Shown: positions 25,869 to 34,327 of the stretch, in pieces | Layout of the letters: every line of letters starts with the position of its first letter | Numbering within the stretch: position 1 is the first letter of the stretch | DNA from: an uncultured Bacteroides sp. | Lineage (GTDB): Bacteria; Bacteroidota; Bacteroidia; Bacteroidales; Bacteroidaceae | NCBI GenBank assembly: GCA_947074275.1 | Contig: CAMTPA010000028.1 | Location: 1 to 38,877 of the forward strand | Direction: 5' to 3' | DNA: 38,877 nucleotides | Notes under the pieces: generated by a model | What the model was told of the DNA's origin: nothing | Seen by the model: the letters and a program-made list of their open reading frames with translations, nothing else | Databases searched by the model: none | Position numbers and translations under genes: made by a program

Positions 25869-28406
25869 GTGGAAAAACAAGTTTATTCTTACGAAGAAGC
25901 CTACAAAGAATCCTTACAATATTTTCAAGGAGACGAGTTAGCAGCAAGAGTTTGGGTCAATAAGTATGCAGTGAAAGATTCCTTTGGGAATATTTACGAG
26001 AAGTCTCCTGAAGATATGCATTGGAGAATAGCAAATGAGGTAGCTCGCATAGAAGCTAAATACAAAAACCCACTTAGTCCTCAAGAGTTATATGATCTTT
26101 TAGACCACTTTAAATACATTGTACCTCAGGGTAGCCCAATGACGGGTATTGGCAATAATTTTCAAGTGGCATCTTTATCAAACTGCTTTGTAATAGGTGT
26201 AGATGGAGCGGCGGACTCTTACGGCGCAATAATCAAGGTCGATGAAGAACAAGTGCAATTAATGAAAAGACGCGGAGGAGTAGGTCACGATTTATCTCAT
26301 ATTCGGCCTAAAGGCTCACCCGTAAAAAACTCAGCACTAACTTCTACTGGATTAGTACCATTTATGGAGCGTTATTCAAACTCTACACGTGAGGTCGCTC
26401 AAGATGGTCGTCGCGGAGCTTTGATGTTGAGCGTGTCTATCAAACATCCTGATTCAGAAGCATTTATTGATGCTAAAATGACAGAGGGGAAAGTTACAGG
26501 TGCAAACGTATCCGTAAAACTGGATGATGCTTTTATGCAAGCAGCAACCAGCAATACACCATACACGCAGCAGTATCCAATTGATGCAACAACCCCTACC
26601 AGCACAAAAGAAATTGATGCAAGCGAACTTTGGAAAAAGATTGTTCATAATGCTTGGAAATCAGCAGAACCTGGCGTATTATTTTGGGACACTATCATTC
26701 GTGAATCTGTACCCGATTGCTATGCAGATTTAGGTTTTCGCACGGTCTCTACAAATCCTTGTGGCGAAATCCCGCTTTGTCCTTACGATTCTTGTCGCTT
26801 ACTTGCAATCAACTTATATTCCTACGTCATTAATCCATTTAAAGACGACGCTTATTTTGATTTTGAATTATTCAAAAAACACGTAGGATTAGCTCAACGG
26901 ATAATGGATGACATTATTGACCTGGAATTAGAAAAAATAGAGCGTATCTTAGAAAAAATAGATGCTGACCCCGAAGAGACAGATGTTAAACGCACTGAAC
27001 GTGAACTTTGGAACAAGATATACAAGAAAAGTGGTCAAGGTAGACGCACAGGTGTAGGTATCACTGCCGAAGGTGATATGCTTGCAGCTTTAGGTCTTAG
27101 ATATGGCACAGAAGAAGCTACCGAATTTTCAGAAAAAGTACATAAAACGGTTGCACTTTACGCCTATCGTTCCTCTATAGAAATGGCTAAAGAACGTGGT
27201 GCTTTCGAAATATACGATACTGAAAAAGAAAAAAATAATCCATTTATCAATCGTTTGCGAGAAGCGGATCCTGACCTGTATGAAGATATGAAAAAATACG
27301 GTCGCCGCAACATAGCTTGCTTAACCATTGCCCCAACGGGCACTACAAGCTTAATGACCCAAACGACTTCAGGCATTGAACCAGTTTTTCTCCCAGTATA
27401 TAAGCGTCGTCGCAAAGTAAACCCCAATGACACGAATGTACGTGTTGATTTCGTAGATGATACAGGTGATGCTTTCGAAGAGTATATTGTCTTTCACCAC
27501 AAGTTTGTCACTTGGATGGAGGCCAATGGATATGACCCAGCAAAGCATTATACACAAGAGGAGGTAGATGCTTTAGTTGCAAAATCACCATACTACAAAG
27601 CGACTTCAAATGATGTAGACTGGTTGATGAAAGTGAAAATGCAAGGGCGTATTCAAAAATGGGTCGATCATTCTATTAGCGTAACAATCAACTTGCCTAA
27701 CGATGTTGATGAGGATTTAGTAAACCGTTTGTATGTAGAAGCTTGGAAATCGGGATGCAAAGGATGTACTGTATATCGTGACGGTTCCCGTTCTGGTGTT
27801 TTAATATCTACCAAATCGGATAAAAAAACCGACCTTCCACCTTGTAAGCCACCCACAGTGACAGAAACTCGCCCTGCCGTTCTTGAAGCAGATGTTGTGA
27901 GATTCCAAAACAACAAAGAAAAGTGGGTTGCCTTAGTAGGTCTACTCGATGGCTACCCTTATGAAATATTCACTGGTTTACAAGATGATGAGGAAGGTAT
28001 TTTTATCCCCAAATCAGTATCAACTGGAAGAATCATAAAAAGTACAGATGAGAATGGCAACAAACGCTATGATTTTCAATTTGAGAATAAACGTGGTTAC
28101 AAAATGACTATTGAAGGACTTTCTGAAAAATTCAATAAGGAATATTGGAATTATGCAAAGCTCATTTCAGGAGTCTTGCGTTATCGGATGCCAATTGAAC
28201 AGGTTATAAAATTGGTTAGTTCATTGCAGCTTGACAGTGAAAACATTAATACTTGGAAAAATGGAGTAGAACGTGCATTGAAAAAATATGTACAAGACGG
28301 AACTGCTGCCAAAGGAAAAAAATGTCCTAATTGCCAAAGTGAAACTTTAGTCTATCAAGAAGGCTGTCTCATCTGTACAACTTGCGGCGCATCTCGTTGC
28401 GGATAG
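25869..28406 (+). CDS. nrdJ: Class II (adenosylcobalamin-dependent) ribonucleotide reductase NrdJ
   Basis: 845 residues with a GTG start at 25869. There is an in-frame stop at 25848-25850 and no ATG between, and the protein begins EKQVYSYEEAYKESLQYFQG as expected. Active-site residues: Cys106 in LSNCFVIG (one of the reducing pair) and Asn296, Cys298, Glu300 in NPCGEIPL (the radical Cys and general base). Other conserved stretches are IAPTGTTSLMTQTTSGIEPVF and CKGCTVYRDGSRSGVL. The C-terminus has a zinc-ribbon-like tail (CPNCQS, CLICTTCGASRCG). The enzyme makes deoxyribonucleotides without oxygen using vitamin B12. It is monocistronic and closed by a hairpin at 28443-28480. Confidence 0.96.
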   Translation: MEKQVYSYEEAYKESLQYFQGDELAARVWVNKYAVKDSFGNIYEKSPEDMHWRIANEVARIEAKYKNPLSPQELYDLLDHFKYIVPQGSPMTGIGNNFQVASLSNCFVIGVDGAADSYGAIIKVDEEQVQLMKRRGGVGHDLSHIRPKGSPVKNSALTSTGLVPFMERYSNSTREVAQDGRRGALMLSVSIKHPDSEAFIDAKMTEGKVTGANVSVKLDDAFMQAATSNTPYTQQYPIDATTPTSTKEIDASELWKKIVHNAWKSAEPGVLFWDTIIRESVPDCYADLGFRTVSTNPCGEIPLCPYDSCRLLAINLYSYVINPFKDDAYFDFELFKKHVGLAQRIMDDIIDLELEKIERILEKIDADPEETDVKRTERELWNKIYKKSGQGRRTGVGITAEGDMLAALGLRYGTEEATEFSEKVHKTVALYAYRSSIEMAKERGAFEIYDTEKEKNNPFINRLREADPDLYEDMKKYGRRNIACLTIAPTGTTSLMTQTTSGIEPVFLPVYKRRRKVNPNDTNVRVDFVDDTGDAFEEYIVFHHKFVTWMEANGYDPAKHYTQEEVDALVAKSPYYKATSNDVDWLMKVKMQGRIQKWVDHSISVTINLPNDVDEDLVNRLYVEAWKSGCKGCTVYRDGSRSGVLISTKSDKKTDLPPCKPPTVTETRPAVLEADVVRFQNNKEKWVALVGLLDGYPYEIFTGLQDDEEGIFIPKSVSTGRIIKSTDENGNKRYDFQFENKRGYKMTIEGLSEKFNKEYWNYAKLISGVLRYRMPIEQVIKLVSSLQLDSENINTWKNGVERALKKYVQDGTAAKGKKCPNCQSETLVYQEGCLICTTCGASRCG

Positions 28407-28442
28407 GATTAATTATTCAAGCATCCGCTAAACCACAAAATG

Positions 28443-28480
28443 AGTCACTCAATTCCTTTGAATATAGGAATTGAGTGACT
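28443..28480 (+). terminator. Terminator hairpin of nrdJ
   Basis: A perfect 15-bp stem AGTCACTCAATTCCT (28443-28457) / complement (28466-28480) with an 8-base loop, then TTATTTG. It begins 37 bases after the nrdJ stop. Confidence 0.85.
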
Positions 28481-28520
28481 TTATTTGTATTGACAAGCCT
28501 CTTCTTCTTAATTTAAGTTC

Positions 28521-28553
28521 GCCGTTAGTAACAGTTCAGCTGTTTCTAACGGC
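28521..28553. terminator. Second hairpin downstream of nrdJ
   Basis: A 14-bp stem with one mismatch (GCCGTTAGTAACAG at 28521-28534 against CTGTTTCTAACGGC at 28540-28553), a 5-base loop, then ATTCTTTT on the plus strand. It is a weaker terminator or RNA-stabilising element. Confidence 0.55.
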
Positions 28554-28710
28554 ATTCTTTTAGAGCCTTATTGGATTCTCCCCAAAACGCATATATGAAG
28601 ATGTTATATATTAATATCACACTAACTATTTTTAGCATCATTATTAAACTTGTCATCAACAAGTTTAAGTCGAGTTCATATCCTTGGAAATTTATAATAA
28701 GGTTGTTCCT

Positions 28711-31700
28711 TTACATTTGCTCAATCAGCACTTTATGCCCTTCGAGGAAGTAAATAGCAGGCGTAAGATTGTCAATCGAATTCAACCCCTGGCTCACCTC
28801 AACAACGCGCACAAGCATCCCGTTAGTATTATAAATTTGAATAACACGTTCGCAATCGCTCTCAATATACAATGTACCAAAGCGGCTATACACTTTCAGG
28901 GTATTAAACTCACTCTGTAACATATCACCCAAACCAGTGGCATCGCCATTGCCACCAATGCTATACAAAGCAGGAGCGAAAGCTGTGGATATTTGCGCTT
29001 TGTTCATCACATAAGCTTCAAAAGGATTTACAGTTCGTTTGTCACGTTCAAACATACTACCGTAAGCATTGTCTGTATATCTCCAATCGGTATTCAACGC
29101 ATAAACCTCCATACTCTGCTCTACTTTGTTAAAGGTAGGTACAAAATCGAATGAAGGACCTTCGGTTACAGCAAGTGCTCCAGTAGTGACAGGCACATCA
29201 ATACCACTTGCTGACGAGGCGATAAACTGTACATTGCCCACCACGTTGTAATCGGCATCGTAGGTATAATGATTGGGCACTGCAATGATATAAGGCTCAA
29301 ACGCCTTAATAACACTACTATTTGTGAATCCCATTACAGAATCGAGCTTGCGCAACCAGAAAGGAGTAGCACCACCGCTCATATCTCCACCAAACGGAAC
29401 AAGTTTGCGAGAGCCAAACTGTACGTCAGTAGCATCAAATGGCAAAACCAATGTCTCCCACCCTTTCGACTCACCACGTCCTGTTTCCAAAGAGAAATTC
29501 TTAGTAAACACAATTTTCTTAGCCTTGAAAGCTTTTTCGCAACTATAAGTGTATTCATTGGTTATGCTGATGCTATCCGCCACTCCATCACGTATCACAT
29601 TCGTCCATTTTTGAGGAACATCGGTCTTCGCCGTCACGTAGAACAAGCAGTTCGTTGCAGGGTTAAACAAATCGTCTTCCATCTTCAAATCACTTCCCCA
29701 ATGAATAGCCATCAGTTCGTTTGTTCCGCCAAAAGCACCTGTTTGCACCTCAGTAAGCGCATTTCCTAACGAGATAGAACGCACATTGGTAGAGTTTGAA
29801 AAGGCTTGTCTTCCAATGGTTTCTACTGCATTAGGCAATACAATTTGGGTCAATGTAGAGCTGTTATAGAAAGCTCTTTCACCAATACTCTTCAATCCCG
29901 AACCAAAACTAATTTCAGTGAGTACATTATTATTAAAAGCATTATCAGCAATACTCACCAAAGAGTTAGGGAACGTCAGTTTTTTAAATGCGGTAGGATA
30001 ATCGTTATAATAAGTAGTAAATGCCGAAGCACCTATTGACAACAATCCTTCAGCAAAGGTCACCTCTTCAAGGCTTCTATTTTCATAGAAAGCTGTATTC
30101 TTGATTACCTTAGCCACAATGTGTATTTTCTTCAAGCTTTCGCAATACGCAAATGCTTGAACTCCAATTGTATCTACCGATGCAAGCGTCACTTGACTGA
30201 GTCTTTTAGTATTATAGAATGCCTCATCTCCAATATTTTTCACTCCGCCTTCTTTAAACACAACCGTAGCCAAAGAGTCGTTGTTGGTAAACGCACGGGC
30301 TTCAAGATTAACACTACCAGCTCCAATCACCACATTTTTCAACCGTGTATTGTAGCTGAAAGCCTCTTTACCTACATTCAGTTGAGCAGCATTGACTGTC
30401 ACCGACTCTAAATTTCCGCAACTGCTAAATGCTTGTTCGCCTATACTTGTGACAGCAGACGGAATAGTGAGTTTGCCAATTTTTGTACTTGTAAATGCAC
30501 GATCCTTGATTGTAGTCAACCCCGCAGGCAAAGCAATCTCCGAAATACCTGTACCGCTAAACGCTTGTATACCGATTCGTTTTACATTCGTTCCCAATAC
30601 GACACTTGTCAAATCGGAACGCCCATTGAAAGCATAATCCTTGATTTCCTCCATATTGAGTGTCATCCGACTAAGCCCAGAACCATAGAACGCATTTGAG
30701 TGAATATTTACGACCTTATCGGGAATCGTGATTTCAGTAAGCGAAATACAGTAACCAAAGCTATAAGCATCCAAATCGGTCACATTGCTACCAATGGTTA
30801 CTTTCGACAAAGCACTGCAATACCAAAAAGCACTATTCGGTACTTTAAGCAACCCTTCTCCTATTCTCACCTCTTTCAAAGCCGCAAAACCACTAAAAAC
30901 AGATTCGGGCATCTCTTTTACACCTTTCCCAAGTGTCACAGAGGTAAGTTTGCTTTGCATACCAGCAAACACATCGCTGATACTTGCTATGCTATCGGGA
31001 ATTGCCAACGCAGTAATAGATGTTGCATTGAATGCAGCAGGACCAATAGCAGTCAAGTTATTAGGCAGCTGAACTGCCGACAAATTACGACAGTTGCTAA
31101 ACGCATACGACCCAATCGTTTTCAGCCCAGCACCAAAGGTTATTTGACTCAGCGTATCACATTCCGCAAACGCATAATTGCCTATTTTTGTAAGTGAAGC
31201 ACTTAGAGTAACCGTGCGAAGCGAATCGCAATCATAAAATGTTCTATTACCAATTTCTTCAACATTTGCAGGAATATCAACACGTTTCAAGCTAAGACAA
31301 TTCACAAAAGTTTCCTCTGGCAAAGTTGTTATGCCTGTTCCCAATTGAATAGATGTAAGTTGTTGACAATCTGCAAACACCCGATTTCCTAAAGTCGTAA
31401 CTTGATTAGGAAGCATAATGGTTTTTAAGCCCGAATCACTAAAAGCACCTTGTCCGATAGTAGTCAAATTGCTACCAAAAGTCACCTCTTCGAGCTGCTT
31501 CTTTCCACTTAATAAATTATCAGGAATAGAAACAATAGCATCTCCAAATGAAATTTTACGTAAATAAGGGAAAGTAGAAGCAAGATTCACCACATTCTCA
31601 GAAGTACTATTAAGTGTAACGTGGTTTACGCTATCACAAGATTCAAATGCTCGATAACCAATGCTTTTAATCACATCATCCAACACTATCGATCGCAAGC

Positions 31701-34308
31701 TATCACAATTGTAAAACGTTCCTTCGGGAATATCTGCCATTACAGCTGGCACTTGCAATGTATCTATCCCTGTTTCGGCAAAGACATAATTACTCAATGT
31801 TTTTAGCCTATCAATTGTTGGTATTCTTCGTAGCGACGTACACCCTCTAAAAGCTTCGTATCCGATCGTTTCTACTGTTGGAATATTAACTTCAGAAAGC
31901 ACTGTACAGTTTAGAAAAGCATAAGAATCTATCGTCCGTAGATTATCACCGATAGTTATACTTTTAAGCTTGCGCTTATCAGCAAAAAGATACTCACTTA
32001 TCATTGTCAGACCATTACCTATTGTTACAGTTTCAATGTTATCTGATAAATAGAAAGCCCTATTATAATCATGATTATGAGAGGCGATGGCTTTAATGCT
32101 ATCACCTAAAACAATTGTCTTTAAATCAGGATTATTACCAAACACTTGAACTGGAAGATTATTAACTGGAGATTGAATGTCAATCTCAGCCAAACGAGTG
32201 TTATTGAAAGCGTATTCACCAATCGTTGTCAAACTATCGGGGAATACAAAAGATGTTAAAGATGTGCAATTAGAGAAAGCATTCCAGCCAATGGATTGCA
32301 ATTTGGAAGGAAGAGTTACTTTAGAAAGCAATTCGCAATTATAAAAAGCATAAGAATCAATTGATCTTAAACCATCACCTAGAGAAATACTTTTAAGCTT
32401 GCGCTTATCAGCGAAAAGATACTCACTTATCATTGTCAGACCATTACCTATTGTTACAGTTTCAATGTTATCTGATAAATAGAAAGCCCTATTATAATCA
32501 TGATTATGAGAGGCGATGGCTTTAATGCTATCACCTAAAACAATTGTCTTTAAATCAGGATTATTACCAAACACTTGAACTGGAAGATTATTAACTGGAG
32601 ATTGAATGTCAATCTCAGCCAAACGAGTGTTATTGAAAGCGTATTCACCAATCGTTGTCAAACTATCGGGGAAAACAAAAGAGGTTAATGAAGTACATCC
32701 TTCAAACGTGCCTCTATTTATCACTTTAAAATTATTGGGCAATGAGATATTTGCCAACGACTCGCATCCAGCAAAAGCATATTCACCAATGCCTATAATT
32801 TTATCCGAAATATTGATTGTCGTTAAGCTTGTACAATTTCTAAAAGCATACGAGTTAATAATCGTTATATTATCACCCAATGAAACTTCTTCAAGATTCG
32901 TATTGTTTTGAAAAGCATCGGAAGTAGTCGTCAACGCATTACCCAAAGTCAATTTCCTTATTGGACAGTTCGTAAACGTTTCATAGGTATTTATTGTAGC
33001 AACCCCATTACCTGTATCAAACTCTTCGAGCGAAGTGCAATATCCAAAAGTATAATTGTCTATGCCAAGTACCCCATCAGGAATAGCCATTTTTTTTATG
33101 GATGCACAGTTGTAAAACACTCCAGAAGCGATTGATTGAAGCGTAGTGGGCAGCGTTATATCTTCGAGCATCGAGCAGTTTTCAAATGCATTGTAATCGA
33201 TTGAAATTAATCCATCGGGCAACACCACAGTTTGAAGATTTACACTGTTCCGGAAAGCATAACCATTCAGAGCAACTGTATTTTTAGGCAATACAACCGT
33301 GTTGAAAGTATTAGACTCGAAAATACTGGTTATCCGATTGTCATAGGTAGAAGCATCTTGCAAGTCGAGCATTTGCAAATTAATCAAGTTGAGCTTGATG
33401 AAAGCTATATCATCATCGTTGAACTCTCCATTGAGCTTTAACGCATTAATATTTTCGTAATCAGCCGATGGAATTAACGTGTGTAATGTTCCTTGTGATG
33501 GTAGCGTGTAGGTAGTAATGCTACTTACACAGTTGGCGGAAAGCTGAATGGTACGTATGCCTCCATTTACAGTGTTAAGAGTAGCTGTGCCACTAACCAT
33601 TCCTTCGGCAGATGCAGTCAAGGTCACAGGAATGTCAATACTACCCAATGCAGAAACGGCTTTTGTGTAGTTTCCTGCCACGAACATAGCGTTCGAGAAA
33701 GCTACATCATCAATGTTCAATTGTTCGCTACCAATGTTTCGCACAGTAATTATTTTAGTACTGGGGCTATTGGGAGCAATGTTCCCAAAATAGACCTCGG
33801 TAGGGCACACTGGATAGGCAATGCCTGGCATCACAAAAGCAGTAGGGTCTATATAAATATTCTTCACATATCCCCGGTCGTCACCAGCGGTGGGACTGTT
33901 GCTGTTTTTATAGCTCCATTTCAAGGTGTGCTGACCAGGTGCCAAGTCGTAGCTATAACTTTGATAGTTGGAGTTATTTCCCCATATATTATTCACCCGA
34001 TTGCCATCCACATAAAATATCAGTTCATCACCATTTATAGCCCATTCAAAACTAACCGTAGCTCTGAATGAGAGGTTGAAAGTAGCACTAAAACCCACTT
34101 CCGAATCGGGTGTTTTATTGGTACTTACCACATATCCATTACTTGCTTCCCACGGATTCGTGGCTTCCTGCACAAACTCCAAAGGAAAAGAACCCGTCTT
34201 TAATGCGTTTTCGGCAAAAGTATCAGTAGCACGTGTAGCCGTGATGCCTGCATAAGAGCTTACTCCTATCAAACAGGCTATTATCATATATATGCTTATC
34301 TTTTTCAT
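28711..34308 (-). CDS. Giant BspA-like leucine-rich-repeat surface protein with type IX-like sorting tail
   Basis: 1865 residues. A signal peptide (MKKISIYMIIACLIGVSSYA) is followed by a jelly-roll-like domain (about 30-150; VSFEWAINGDELIFYVDGNRV) and an Ig-like, HYDIN/ASPM-type domain (about 160-265; FGNIAPNSPSTKIITVRNIGS). A long run of BspA/TpLRR repeats (LRR_5; about 270-1540) has the form xxLxxVTLPxxLxxIGxxAFxxC. A C-terminal region (about 1590-1790) leads to a tail from about 1803 (VYSRFGTLYIES, VIQIYNTNGMLVRVV, LTPAIYFLEGHK) that matches the Por secretion (T9SS) C-terminal signal. Residues about 546-641 and 689-784 are a near-identical duplication. It is the last gene of a three-gene surface operon. 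BspA proteins bind host matrix or other cells in oral species; that role here is inferred. Confidence 0.9.
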   Translation of the reverse strand: MKKISIYMIIACLIGVSSYAGITATRATDTFAENALKTGSFPLEFVQEATNPWEASNGYVVSTNKTPDSEVGFSATFNLSFRATVSFEWAINGDELIFYVDGNRVNNIWGNNSNYQSYSYDLAPGQHTLKWSYKNSNSPTAGDDRGYVKNIYIDPTAFVMPGIAYPVCPTEVYFGNIAPNSPSTKIITVRNIGSEQLNIDDVAFSNAMFVAGNYTKAVSALGSIDIPVTLTASAEGMVSGTATLNTVNGGIRTIQLSANCVSSITTYTLPSQGTLHTLIPSADYENINALKLNGEFNDDDIAFIKLNLINLQMLDLQDASTYDNRITSIFESNTFNTVVLPKNTVALNGYAFRNSVNLQTVVLPDGLISIDYNAFENCSMLEDITLPTTLQSIASGVFYNCASIKKMAIPDGVLGIDNYTFGYCTSLEEFDTGNGVATINTYETFTNCPIRKLTLGNALTTTSDAFQNNTNLEEVSLGDNITIINSYAFRNCTSLTTINISDKIIGIGEYAFAGCESLANISLPNNFKVINRGTFEGCTSLTSFVFPDSLTTIGEYAFNNTRLAEIDIQSPVNNLPVQVFGNNPDLKTIVLGDSIKAIASHNHDYNRAFYLSDNIETVTIGNGLTMISEYLFADKRKLKSISLGDGLRSIDSYAFYNCELLSKVTLPSKLQSIGWNAFSNCTSLTSFVFPDSLTTIGEYAFNNTRLAEIDIQSPVNNLPVQVFGNNPDLKTIVLGDSIKAIASHNHDYNRAFYLSDNIETVTIGNGLTMISEYLFADKRKLKSITIGDNLRTIDSYAFLNCTVLSEVNIPTVETIGYEAFRGCTSLRRIPTIDRLKTLSNYVFAETGIDTLQVPAVMADIPEGTFYNCDSLRSIVLDDVIKSIGYRAFESCDSVNHVTLNSTSENVVNLASTFPYLRKISFGDAIVSIPDNLLSGKKQLEEVTFGSNLTTIGQGAFSDSGLKTIMLPNQVTTLGNRVFADCQQLTSIQLGTGITTLPEETFVNCLSLKRVDIPANVEEIGNRTFYDCDSLRTVTLSASLTKIGNYAFAECDTLSQITFGAGLKTIGSYAFSNCRNLSAVQLPNNLTAIGPAAFNATSITALAIPDSIASISDVFAGMQSKLTSVTLGKGVKEMPESVFSGFAALKEVRIGEGLLKVPNSAFWYCSALSKVTIGSNVTDLDAYSFGYCISLTEITIPDKVVNIHSNAFYGSGLSRMTLNMEEIKDYAFNGRSDLTSVVLGTNVKRIGIQAFSGTGISEIALPAGLTTIKDRAFTSTKIGKLTIPSAVTSIGEQAFSSCGNLESVTVNAAQLNVGKEAFSYNTRLKNVVIGAGSVNLEARAFTNNDSLATVVFKEGGVKNIGDEAFYNTKRLSQVTLASVDTIGVQAFAYCESLKKIHIVAKVIKNTAFYENRSLEEVTFAEGLLSIGASAFTTYYNDYPTAFKKLTFPNSLVSIADNAFNNNVLTEISFGSGLKSIGERAFYNSSTLTQIVLPNAVETIGRQAFSNSTNVRSISLGNALTEVQTGAFGGTNELMAIHWGSDLKMEDDLFNPATNCLFYVTAKTDVPQKWTNVIRDGVADSISITNEYTYSCEKAFKAKKIVFTKNFSLETGRGESKGWETLVLPFDATDVQFGSRKLVPFGGDMSGGATPFWLRKLDSVMGFTNSSVIKAFEPYIIAVPNHYTYDADYNVVGNVQFIASSASGIDVPVTTGALAVTEGPSFDFVPTFNKVEQSMEVYALNTDWRYTDNAYGSMFERDKRTVNPFEAYVMNKAQISTAFAPALYSIGGNGDATGLGDMLQSEFNTLKVYSRFGTLYIESDCERVIQIYNTNGMLVRVVEVSQGLNSIDNLTPAIYFLEGHKVLIEQM
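31958..32673 (-). repeat. Near-identical 287-bp direct duplication inside the LRR gene
   Basis: Segments 31958-32244 and 32387-32673 are aligned at a constant offset of 429 bases (143 codons). I find one difference inside (31984 versus 32413), and 260 consecutive bases from 31985 are identical. Sequence on either side is still homologous at protein level but clearly diverged. The copies stay in frame and encode about 96 residues each. Confidence 0.95.
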
Positions 34309-34327
34309 AAATATTTATTCTATTTTA

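Larger units (their letters stand above)
28407..28710. other. 304-bp region between nrdJ and the LRR protein gene
   Basis: No convincing gene; a 60-codon frame here runs into the LRR gene and is rejected. It carries three hairpins: 28443-28480 (terminator of nrdJ), 28521-28553, and 28644-28668 (9-bp stem TTAAACTTG/CAAGTTTAA). The last is placed to end the leftward LRR operon, but lacks a T-run in that direction. Confidence 0.55.

Noticed and set aside
28571..28753. A 60-codon rightward frame after nrdJ
   Set aside because: It runs into the 3' end of the LRR gene on the other strand and has no promoter or family features.
29269..31197. Several rightward frames opposite the LRR gene
   Set aside because: They are shadows of the repeated LRR coding pattern; their residues change with the repeat rather than forming a domain.
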